Below the pieces are notes generated by a model, which saw nothing but the letters and a program-made list of their open reading frames with translations, had not been told where the DNA came from and did no database searches. A stretch of DNA of 64,000 nt from Mucilaginibacter sabulilitoris (GTDB lineage Bacteria > Bacteroidota > Bacteroidia > Sphingobacteriales > Sphingobacteriaceae), in contig NZ_CP139558.1 of NCBI RefSeq assembly GCF_034262375.1, forward strand, positions 2,976,001 through 3,040,000, in the 5' to 3' direction. This document shows, one piece after another, positions 8,299 to 15,189 of this stretch. Made by a program: the position numbers and the translations under genes. Every line of letters begins with the position of its first letter. The first letter of the stretch is position 1.

Positions 8299-11200
8299 AT
8301 GAAAATCACAAATTTCGCAGTTAAGAACTACCAGTTCACACTGATCATATTTTTGCTTGTCGCTGTAGTCGGCGTATTAACACTGTTTACCATGCCGCGG
8401 TCGGAAGATCCGACCACCCATCCGCCGCAATACCTGATCACTGTGATCTATCCGGGCACGAGTCCGAAAGATATGGAAGAGCAAGTGGTGAAACCAATAG
8501 AGAACAAAATTTACGGATTGGAGAACATCGAAAAAATCCTTACCACTGTGGAAGATGGTGTTGCGGTTATCCAGCCGAAATTTAAATATGGCGTAGATGT
8601 AGATAATAAGTACCAGGAAATATCCACGGAAATCAATGCTTTGAAAAACAGCGAGCTTCCCAAGGATATCTATATGATCAAAACAGAAAAAATATCCTCA
8701 TCTGATGTAAAGGTACTGCAAGTGGCATTGGTTTCCGATAACGCTTCCGGTAAGTTATTAAGGGATGAAGCAGATATTTTGAAAACGCGCCTGGAGAAGA
8801 TCACCAACCTGAAGGATGTCAAATATTTTGGAATGCAGGAGCAGGAGATCCGTATCGACGTGCAACTGGATAAACTGGCACAGTTAAAAATACCCCTCAA
8901 TGTGGTCATAGGCAGTTTGCAAAGCGAGGCAGCCGATATCCCCGGTGGAAGCATCAACCTGGACAGCAAGATCTTCAATGTGAAAACCAGCGGTAAGTTC
9001 AAGACCGTTGAAGACGTTGCCAATACCGTTATCTATAATGCTAACGGCAAGATTATTTATCTGAAAGATGTAGCCGATGTGAGCTACAAGGATGGCATTA
9101 CCGATCACATTACCCGCTTGAACGGGCACCGTTGTATATTGGTTACGGCAGGGATGAAAGACAATGTGAATATAGCCAGCGTGCAGCAGGAGTTTTTACC
9201 TGTACTGGAAGAATTTGGTAAAAGCCTGCCGGAGAACATCCGGCTTGTCAAAAACTTTGATCAGGCTAACATGGTTTCCGAACGTTTGGGCCACTTGGGG
9301 TTTGATTTTGGATTAGCCATCGTTTTAGTGATCATTACCTTGCTGCCATTAGGATTCAGGGCATCCCTTATCGTGATGATCTCTATACCACTTTCTTTGG
9401 CGCTGGGTCTCATTGCCATGAATTTATTGGGGTATTCCTTAAATCAGCTCAGTATCGTAGGGCTTGTGGTAGCCCTGGGACTGCTGGTGGATGACAGTAT
9501 CGTGGTGGTAGAGAATATTGAGCGCTGGCTTCGTGAGGGGCATTCCCGGAAGGATGCTATCCTGAAAGGCACGCAACAAATCGGCATAGCAGTTATAGGC
9601 TGTACGGCTACATTGGTTATTGCCTTCCTGCCGCTTGCCTTTTTGCCCGATATGGCCGGTGAATTCATCCGCAGCCTGCCTATGGCTGTTATGACCAGCG
9701 TACTGGCATCTATGATCGTGGCCTTAACGCTTGTTCCCTTCCTGGGGAGCAGGATGCTCAAAACCCATACACATGGCGAGGGTAACTTCTTTTTAAAGCA
9801 CCTGCAACGTTTTCTGACCAGGTCTTATGCCCGCGTGATGCCGCTTGCCTTAAAGTGGCCCAAAACCACTATCGGGATCTCATTAGCCTTAAGCGGACTT
9901 GCTTTTTTCCTGTTTACGCAAACCGGGTTTAAGCTTTTCCCAACTTCTGAAAAGCCGATGTTTTTGATCAATATCAAACTGCCCCTGCAGGCGGATATTC
10001 CCGAAAGCGACCGCGTAACTAGGCTGGTAGAAGGTGAACTGAAGAAGCACAAAGAGATTGTTTATTACACGTCTAACGTGGGAAAAGGCAATCCGCAGAT
10101 CTATTACAACGTGCATCAGCAGGATGTAAAGCCTGATTTTGCCCAGGTATTCGTGCAACTGGACGAAGAGGCAAGTCCAAAATCTAAAACCGATCTGATC
10201 AAACAACTCAGAAAAAAATTCAACGATTTTCCCTATGCAAGGATTGAAGTAAAAGATTTTGAACAAGGCACCCCGATTGAAGCCAACATCGTGGTGAGGG
10301 TATTTGGCGAAGACCAGGACACCTTACGGAAGCTTTCCTTTAAGGTAGAGGAGATCCTGAAAAAAAATCCGGGCACGTTTTATATCAATAACGAGCTGAA
10401 TACCTATAAATCGGATGTCAAAATAAAAATTGATAAAGAGAAGGCCCGCACCTTAGGGGTGCTTACCAGCGACGTAGATAAAGTGGTCAGGATGGCTGTG
10501 GCGGGACTAAACGTGGGTGACTATATCGACGACAGGGGCGATTCGCGGAATGTTGTGATCACCCTTCCCAGGAATAAGTTCTCTAACCTGGATGCCCTGA
10601 AGAACCTGTACGTAAATAACATACAGGGCACGCCGGTACTGGTTAACCAGATTGCCGCCATCTCGTTTGAAACATCGCCTACAGCGATCAACCATTTCAA
10701 TAAATCGCGATTTGCAAAGGTTACTTCGCTAACTAAAGAACATGTTTTGGCCAACGATGTCCTGAAAGAGGTGGTTCCTGAACTGAATAAATTAAAAATG
10801 CCGCCGGGCTATTATTACAAGTTATCCGGAGAAGCGGAATCGGAAGGTGATGCATTAGGCGGCAACTTTCTGTCTGTGATCATCCTGAGCACCTTTCTTT
10901 TCGTCGGCGTGCTGCTGTTACAATTCAAAACCTTTAAAGGGATCATTATCGTGCTGTCGATCATACCCCTGGGCATATTGGGCGGAGTGGTGCTGTTACT
11001 CATGACCGGCAACCCGATGTCATTGGTATCTATCATTGGTTTCATAGGCTTATCAGGCATACAGGTTAAAAACTCATTGTTGTTGGTTGATTTTACCAAC
11101 CACCTGCGTGTGGAGGGCCATAGCATAGATGAAGCAATTGCGATGGCGGGCGAAACCCGCTTTCTACCGGTGGTATTGACTTCCATCACGGCAATTTGCG

Positions 11201-11367
11201 GCTTACTTCCTATCGCGCTTAACCCGAATCCGCTGATAGCACCATTGGCTATCGTTTTGATAGGCGGGCTGATCAGTTCAACCATATTGTCGCGGATTGT
11301 TACTCCTGTGATGTATAAATTAATTCCGCCACATTTAGAAAGCGACGAGGAACAGGATAATATATAA
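8299..11367 (+). CDS. RND multidrug efflux transporter (AcrB/MexB-like, HAE type)
   Basis: The 1022-aa inner-membrane antiporter has 12 predicted helices and two large periplasmic loops. The TM4 proton-relay acids are present (LGLLVDDSIVVVENIERW). The TMPRSEDP segment after TM1 and the C-terminal ...VTPVMYKLIPP are typical of HAE-type pumps, while the heavy-metal HME signature is absent. It should export amphiphilic drugs or solvents with proton exchange. It is the third gene of the TetR-linked operon. A short decayed copy of its last ~40 codons lies after the next gene. Confidence 0.94.
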   Translation: MKITNFAVKNYQFTLIIFLLVAVVGVLTLFTMPRSEDPTTHPPQYLITVIYPGTSPKDMEEQVVKPIENKIYGLENIEKILTTVEDGVAVIQPKFKYGVDVDNKYQEISTEINALKNSELPKDIYMIKTEKISSSDVKVLQVALVSDNASGKLLRDEADILKTRLEKITNLKDVKYFGMQEQEIRIDVQLDKLAQLKIPLNVVIGSLQSEAADIPGGSINLDSKIFNVKTSGKFKTVEDVANTVIYNANGKIIYLKDVADVSYKDGITDHITRLNGHRCILVTAGMKDNVNIASVQQEFLPVLEEFGKSLPENIRLVKNFDQANMVSERLGHLGFDFGLAIVLVIITLLPLGFRASLIVMISIPLSLALGLIAMNLLGYSLNQLSIVGLVVALGLLVDDSIVVVENIERWLREGHSRKDAILKGTQQIGIAVIGCTATLVIAFLPLAFLPDMAGEFIRSLPMAVMTSVLASMIVALTLVPFLGSRMLKTHTHGEGNFFLKHLQRFLTRSYARVMPLALKWPKTTIGISLALSGLAFFLFTQTGFKLFPTSEKPMFLINIKLPLQADIPESDRVTRLVEGELKKHKEIVYYTSNVGKGNPQIYYNVHQQDVKPDFAQVFVQLDEEASPKSKTDLIKQLRKKFNDFPYARIEVKDFEQGTPIEANIVVRVFGEDQDTLRKLSFKVEEILKKNPGTFYINNELNTYKSDVKIKIDKEKARTLGVLTSDVDKVVRMAVAGLNVGDYIDDRGDSRNVVITLPRNKFSNLDALKNLYVNNIQGTPVLVNQIAAISFETSPTAINHFNKSRFAKVTSLTKEHVLANDVLKEVVPELNKLKMPPGYYYKLSGEAESEGDALGGNFLSVIILSTFLFVGVLLLQFKTFKGIIIVLSIIPLGILGGVVLLLMTGNPMSLVSIIGFIGLSGIQVKNSLLLVDFTNHLRVEGHSIDEAIAMAGETRFLPVVLTSITAICGLLPIALNPNPLIAPLAIVLIGGLISSTILSRIVTPVMYKLIPPHLESDEEQDNI

Positions 11368-11386
11368 TGTCAAATAAAATATTATT

Positions 11387-11845
11387 ATGATACAATACCT
11401 CAATAAATTGGAAGAAGAAAGGAGGCTATTGCTGGAACGGACGAAAGAGCTGACGGTGGATCAATACAATATTATTCCCCCTGGCTTTAACAACAACATT
11501 ATCTGGAATATGGGCCATATTCTGGTAGTGAGTGAAAGCCTGCTTTATCAAGATTCTCCTTATCAGCGTCCGGTGTATGAATTTATGAAATATCGTTTTG
11601 AAAAGGGTTCGATACCTGATGAAATCGTAGGCGAAGATGACATTTTTATTATCAGGTACTCGCTACAGCAAACGGTTCAATTTTATAAAATGTGTACGGG
11701 AATGGAGAGATCTGGACGTCAAATCCCTTCAGTAAGTAACTCCTGTTTGACCATAATCAGTAATAAACGTATGCAATTCCTGCTTTTTCATGAGGACATG
11801 CATTACCGCAGGATTGCGAAGTTGATGGAGATAGTAAGGAAGTAA
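11387..11845 (+). CDS. DinB-like (four-helix, putative metal-binding) protein
   Basis: The 152-aa protein matches the DinB/YfiT-like four-helix bundle: an N-terminal helix with RTKELT, NIIWNMGHIL carrying the first His, and the closing FHEDMHYRRIAKLM with the HxxxH pair. These three His positions usually form a metal site. Members are often thiol-dependent S-transferases or are uncharacterised, and no substrate can be assigned. The gene follows the RND pump by 19 bp and its stop codon abuts a relic of the RND 3' end, which suggests it was inserted or left by a rearrangement there. Confidence 0.8.
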   Translation: MIQYLNKLEEERRLLLERTKELTVDQYNIIPPGFNNNIIWNMGHILVVSESLLYQDSPYQRPVYEFMKYRFEKGSIPDEIVGEDDIFIIRYSLQQTVQFYKMCTGMERSGRQIPSVSNSCLTIISNKRMQFLLFHEDMHYRRIAKLMEIVRK

Positions 11846-11966
11846 TCCGCTTATAGCACAATTAGTGATTGTGTTAATTGATGGGCTAATCAGTTCTGCT
11901 ATACGATAGAGAATTGTAACGTCCGTAATGTACAAATTGATTCCGCCTACAATTGAAAATATGTAA
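11844..11966 (+). pseudogene. Relic of an RND transporter 3' end
   Basis: Forty codons (NPLIAQLVIVLID..., VMYKLIPP) align with the last residues of the pump at 8299-11367 at about 29 of 40 positions by my count. A TAG at 11907-11909 interrupts the frame and a TAA closes it at 11964-11966. The homology begins inside the DinB stop codon. It is a decayed duplicate, most simply a remnant of a tandem duplication or of an earlier RND gene replaced by recombination. Confidence 0.8.
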
Positions 11967-12001
11967 CTAAAGTACCGCGTAAATAAATCAGGCATAAAAA
12001 A

Positions 12002-12964
12002 ATGAAAATTCTTTCAATACTGCTTTCGCTCATCGTATTTAACCTTCATTTAATAAAATTTGATAAAATCATGAAACGTAAAATAACATTTAAACGAGAT
12101 GAGCTGACTCTGACAGGCGATCTTTTTACTCCGGAAAATTTTGATAAAAAGGGACAATACAAGGCTATTATCGTTGAAGGTTCACTCACTTCGGTTAAAG
12201 AACAAATGCCCGAAACGTATGCTAAAAAATTTGCAAATGAAGGCTTTGTTGTCCTCGCCTTTGACTATAGCCACTATGGTGAAAGTGACGGAAAGCCCCG
12301 CCAATTGGAAGCACCTGATGACAAGTTAAAAGATTTACAAGCAGCAGTTTCTTATCTGACAAGTCTCAGTTACGTAAAATCTGTGGGCATGGTAGGCGTA
12401 TGTACCTCTGCCGGAAATGCTGCTTATTTAGCGTCGTCAGACCCTCGTATCAAGGCAATGGCCACTGTTGCAGGTTATTTGCCTGATCCATCTTTGTTGG
12501 AGAGTTTGTCCGGCAAGGAGAAAATAGCAAGCAGGCGTGAAGCCGCCGCCATAGCTAAAAGCAAATTTGAAAAGACCGGCGAAGAAACTATCATGACAGC
12601 CTATAGTGAGACGGACAAATCTGCCGCTAATTTCAACCCTACTGAGGGTTTTTATGATTATTACCTGAACAAAACACGTGGTGGTGTTTCTCAATGGAAA
12701 AACGAGCTTGCCGTTATGTCCTGGGAAACCTTTCAAGACTTTGACCCGATTAGTAAAGCATCAGCGATTACAGTTCCAACGATGGTTGTACATTCAGACG
12801 GATGTGCCTTTCCTAGCCAGGCTAGAAAATTCTATTCCCAGCTACAGGGAGAGAAAGAGCTTGTATGGGCTGATGGAAATCATTTTGATTATTATGATCA
12901 GCCGGCACAGGTAAATAATGCTGTCAAAAGCATTAGCCGTTTTTTTAAAAAACATTTGTGGTAG
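12002..12964 (+). CDS. Alpha/beta hydrolase (dienelactone hydrolase / YcjY-like)
   Basis: The 320-aa protein has the alpha/beta-hydrolase order: oxyanion region (EGSLTSVKEQ), AFDYSHYGES, nucleophile elbow VCTSAGNAA with Ser136, acid Asp266 (VVHSDGCAFP) and His294 (DGNHFDYYD). The elbow begins with Cys rather than Gly, as in some YcjY-type members. The first 23 residues are hydrophobic and could be a signal peptide; a second start at 12071 would give a cytosolic protein, so location is unsettled. The gene stands alone, and an IS remnant begins just after its stop. Confidence 0.85.
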   Translation: MKILSILLSLIVFNLHLIKFDKIMKRKITFKRDELTLTGDLFTPENFDKKGQYKAIIVEGSLTSVKEQMPETYAKKFANEGFVVLAFDYSHYGESDGKPRQLEAPDDKLKDLQAAVSYLTSLSYVKSVGMVGVCTSAGNAAYLASSDPRIKAMATVAGYLPDPSLLESLSGKEKIASRREAAAIAKSKFEKTGEETIMTAYSETDKSAANFNPTEGFYDYYLNKTRGGVSQWKNELAVMSWETFQDFDPISKASAITVPTMVVHSDGCAFPSQARKFYSQLQGEKELVWADGNHFDYYDQPAQVNNAVKSISRFFKKHLW

Positions 12965-12996
12965 GTCACAGAACATTGTTGCCATGATCTTAAATA

Positions 12997-13287
12997 CAAA
13001 TTGCAGTCTCTTGTAATAACTGCTCCGGTCGATTTTAACTCCCATCTGCGTCTTTTGATACACAGCGCTACTTTATGACCACGGATGGGAAAATCCTGAA
13101 AGGCTGTCTCCGGTAAAAAACCTTTCGACTCAAGTTGCTGCTTGTCATAACCTGCAGGCGCAAGGTTCTTTTCCTCAAGGTAAATGTTCAATTGTCCGCT
13201 CTCACAGGGGCGGACAGCAATAAGTTCAAAGTATTCCAAAAGCCCTTCGGGCAAGATCAGGCGGACAAGAGTTTCGTATGCTGTTGA
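12997..13287 (-). pseudogene. Truncated, inverted copy of the ISAon1-like N-terminal ORF
   Basis: Read on the minus strand, this stretch encodes LPEGLLEYFELIAVRPCESG and continues closely matching the N-terminal ORF of the intact element at 13368-13781, in opposite orientation. It breaks off after ITRDCNL, where the frame runs into sequence next to the hydrolase. No downstream transposase half is present. It is a dead remnant that forms a ~290-bp imperfect inverted repeat with the intact element. Confidence 0.85.
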
Positions 13288-13311
13288 AAAGCGTTCGTGT
13301 ATTAGTATTCA

Positions 13312-13328
13312 CCTGCAAAGCAAATACT
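13312..13328 (+). repeat. IS left terminal inverted repeat
   Basis: CCTGCAAAGCAAATACT matches the reverse complement of 14809-14825 at all 17 positions. Confidence 0.85.
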
Positions 13329-13367
13329 TTTTATCTTATCCTACAATTATTGGATCAAGCAGAATAA

Positions 13368-13781
13368 TTGTGGGGGAATAAAAAAAATATTTGTTTTGTA
13401 TACAGATACCAAACACGATACAATTTGTCAACAGCATACGAAACACTTGTCCGCCTGATCTTGCCCGAGGGGCTTTTGGAATACTTTGAACTTACTGATG
13501 TCCGCTCCTCTGAAAGCGGCCAATTGAACATTTACCTTGAGGAAAAGAATCTTGCGCCCGCAGGCTATGACAAGCAACAACTGGAGTCAAAAGGTTTCTT
13601 ACCGGAGACAGCTATCCAGGATTTTCCTATCCGGGGCCACAAAGTAGCTCTTTGCATTAAAAGACGCAGATGGGAAGTTAAAGCAAGTGGTGAGATCATC
13701 ACAAGGGACTGGAACTTAGTTAGAAAAGGAGCGCGAATGACAACGGAATTCGGCACTTTTTTAAAAGGTATATTTGGATAA
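13368..13781 (+). CDS. IS transposase N-terminal region protein
   Basis: This ORF of up to 137 aa has the core LILPEGLLEYFEL...LNIYLEEKNL...DFPIRGHKVALCIKRRRW, which resembles the N-terminal region proteins of ISAon1-type elements (probable DNA-binding part). No ATG opens it; a TTG at 13368 is the first usable start, so the true start is uncertain. It ends at 13781, overlapping the transposase ORF, which lies in another frame. A T6A4 run (13757-13766) precedes the overlap and could support slippage, although a TAA in the second frame at 13762-13764 means any shift must occur after it. Confidence 0.75.
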   Translation: MWGNKKNICFVYRYQTRYNLSTAYETLVRLILPEGLLEYFELTDVRSSESGQLNIYLEEKNLAPAGYDKQQLESKGFLPETAIQDFPIRGHKVALCIKRRRWEVKASGEIITRDWNLVRKGARMTTEFGTFLKGIFG

Positions 13782-14757
13782 TAATCCGATTAGCTGTCAT
13801 TTGTTAGGGCGGCTATATACAGTTGATGGCAAACAGCTACAGCAGCAATACAAAGACTTTCTGAGCGATTTTCATAGCTGGGATCAAAAAGAACATGCAG
13901 ATGAATGGATGCTGTTTGAACAAAATATCGGGCCATCGCTAAGCATAGATGAAACAGCATTGAGCAATGGCGAGCTCTATACCATTATCACCAATAAAGA
14001 AGCTAAAGGTGGCAAGAAAGCAATTGTAGCTATGCTAAGGGGCACACAAACGGAGCAGATCATAAAAGTTATCGAACGCATACCGCTACGTAAAAGGAAC
14101 AAGGTGAAAGAAGTGACGATGGATATGGCGGCAAACATGATCAAAGCCATCCGCAGGTGTTTTAGCAATGCCAGTCGTGTGATCGACAGATTCCATGTAC
14201 AAAAGTTAGCCTATGATGCCGTGCAGGAAGCTCGTATAAAATATCGTTGGGAAGCGCTGGATGCAGAAAGCAATGCTATTGAACAAGCCAGGCAAAACAA
14301 GCAATCTTATCAGCCCGAAATATTCAGCAATGGCGATACGTTAAAACAATTGCTTGCCAGAAGCCGCTACCTGTTGTTTAAACATGAGTCCAGGTGGACC
14401 ATCTCACAAAAAGAAAGAGCCGGTCTGCTTTTTCCAAGATACCCGGAACTGCTCAAAGCGTATAAACTGGCCATCGGGCTGGGCAATATATTCACCATCT
14501 GCAAAAGCAAGCAGATCGCCTTTAAAAGATTGGCGCTGTGGTATAATCATGTTGAGGAATCTGGGATTGACGCCTTTAAAACCGTGGCAAGGTCCGTTCA
14601 TCAACATTATGAATCTATCCTGAACTTCTTTGACAATAGAAGCACAAATGCCTCTGCCGAATCTTTTAATGCCAAGATCAAAGCTTTCAGAGCGACTTCC
14701 AGAGGCGTTAGAGACACTACTTTCTTCTTATTCAGACTCGCTAAAATCTATGCTTGA
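13774..14757 (+). CDS. DDE transposase of the ISAon1-like element
   Basis: The 327-aa catalytic half has DDE features of ISL3-type transposases: LSIDETALSNGELYTI (first Asp), TMDMAANMIKAIRRCF then VIDRFHVQKL (second Asp region), and NASAESFNAKIKAFRATSRG (Glu) near the C-terminus. The frame opens with TTG at 13774 inside the end of the previous ORF, so translation may rely on frameshifting or coupling. No internal stop is seen, so the element may be active. Confidence 0.87.
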   Translation: MDNNPISCHLLGRLYTVDGKQLQQQYKDFLSDFHSWDQKEHADEWMLFEQNIGPSLSIDETALSNGELYTIITNKEAKGGKKAIVAMLRGTQTEQIIKVIERIPLRKRNKVKEVTMDMAANMIKAIRRCFSNASRVIDRFHVQKLAYDAVQEARIKYRWEALDAESNAIEQARQNKQSYQPEIFSNGDTLKQLLARSRYLLFKHESRWTISQKERAGLLFPRYPELLKAYKLAIGLGNIFTICKSKQIAFKRLALWYNHVEESGIDAFKTVARSVHQHYESILNFFDNRSTNASAESFNAKIKAFRATSRGVRDTTFFLFRLAKIYA

Positions 14758-14808
14758 CTTCTACTCCCCCCAACTTTTCGTCATGATCCCAATTATTCCC
14801 CTTGATCC

Positions 14809-14825
14809 AGTATTTGCTTTGCAGG
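14809..14825 (-). repeat. IS right terminal inverted repeat
   Basis: AGTATTTGCTTTGCAGG is the exact reverse complement of the left end at 13312-13328. Confidence 0.85.
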
Positions 14826-14858
14826 CCCTGTTTTACCTATGTTGTACCTGTAAAGAAA

Positions 14859-14891
14859 AATGCCTTGTAAGTATTTGACTTACAAGGCATT
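14859..14891. terminator. Long hairpin, probable transcription terminator
   Basis: AATGCCTTGTAAG (14859-14871) and CTTACAAGGCATT (14879-14891) form a 13-bp perfect stem with a 7-nt loop. A run of A precedes it and T-rich sequence (TATCTTCATTTTT) follows it, so it could end transcripts from either side. It lies next to the tRNA-like scar, where a chromosomal tRNA would end. Confidence 0.7.
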
Positions 14892-14903
14892 ATCTTCATT
14901 TTT

Positions 14904-14927
14904 CGTGATCCCGCTGGGACTCGAACC
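14904..14927 (-). other. tRNA 3'-end fragment, probable attachment (att) site
   Basis: On the minus strand this reads GGTTCGAGTCCCAGCGGGATCACG, i.e. the T-loop (GGTTCGAGTCC), the 3' T-stem strand and a 3' acceptor strand CGGGATC. The 5' acceptor GATCCCG and a matching 5' T-stem (CTGGG) are missing; the sequence instead reads CTACT just before it, so no complete tRNA can fold. A tRNA 3' end cut off in the T-arm is the usual trace of tyrosine-recombinase integration. It marks the boundary between core-like genes and accessory cargo. Confidence 0.65.
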
Positions 14928-14974
14928 AGTAGAGATAAAGCTCTTATTATCAGTGACTTGCAAAGTCAAATTTT

Positions 14975-14999
14975 AGTTGTATACCGCGAAGTATACCGA
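14975..14999 (+). repeat. Direct repeat R1 with GTATACC half-sites
   Basis: AGTTGTATAC, then CGCGAA, then GTATACCGA. It shares an exact 10-bp core and a similar second half with R2 at 17675-17700, exactly 2,700 bp away. The two copies bracket the 812-aa gene. Nearby tRNA-derived sequence suggests recombinase arm sites, which is inference. Confidence 0.45.
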
Positions 15000-15189
15000 A
15001 TGTTTTAGTTCAATTTAATGCTGCTTAGAGGCATTAACACCCAAATATACGAATTAATTCCCGAACATAAGGTATTTTATTGAAGAAACCACCTATAAAA
15101 GCGGCGACCGTTTTGAGCATTGACCTCCCTTAAATCTTTCGAATGCACAATTTTTCATTAATTTTAGGGATGTTCAAAAAAGGTTAAAT

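Larger units (their letters stand above)
13312..14825 (+). mobile_element. ISAon1-like (ISL3-related) insertion sequence, apparently complete
   Basis: The element is ~1.5 kb and bounded by perfect 17-bp inverted repeats CCTGCAAAGCAAATACT (13312-13328) and its complement (14809-14825). Subterminal matches also exist (GGATCAAG...GAATAATTG at both ends, offset by an extra ~23 bp at the left). It carries an N-terminal-region ORF and a DDE transposase ORF in different frames. I see no convincing target-site duplication. The family name rests on the two-ORF layout seen in Bacteroidota and was not checked against a database. Confidence 0.82.

Noticed and set aside
14904..14995. A complete tRNA gene on the minus strand, with a TTTGCAA loop in a TTGAC/GTCAC stem
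   Set aside because: The 3' half fits, but no 5' acceptor strand (GATCCCG) or D-arm can be found and the T-stem does not pair, so it is only a fragment.
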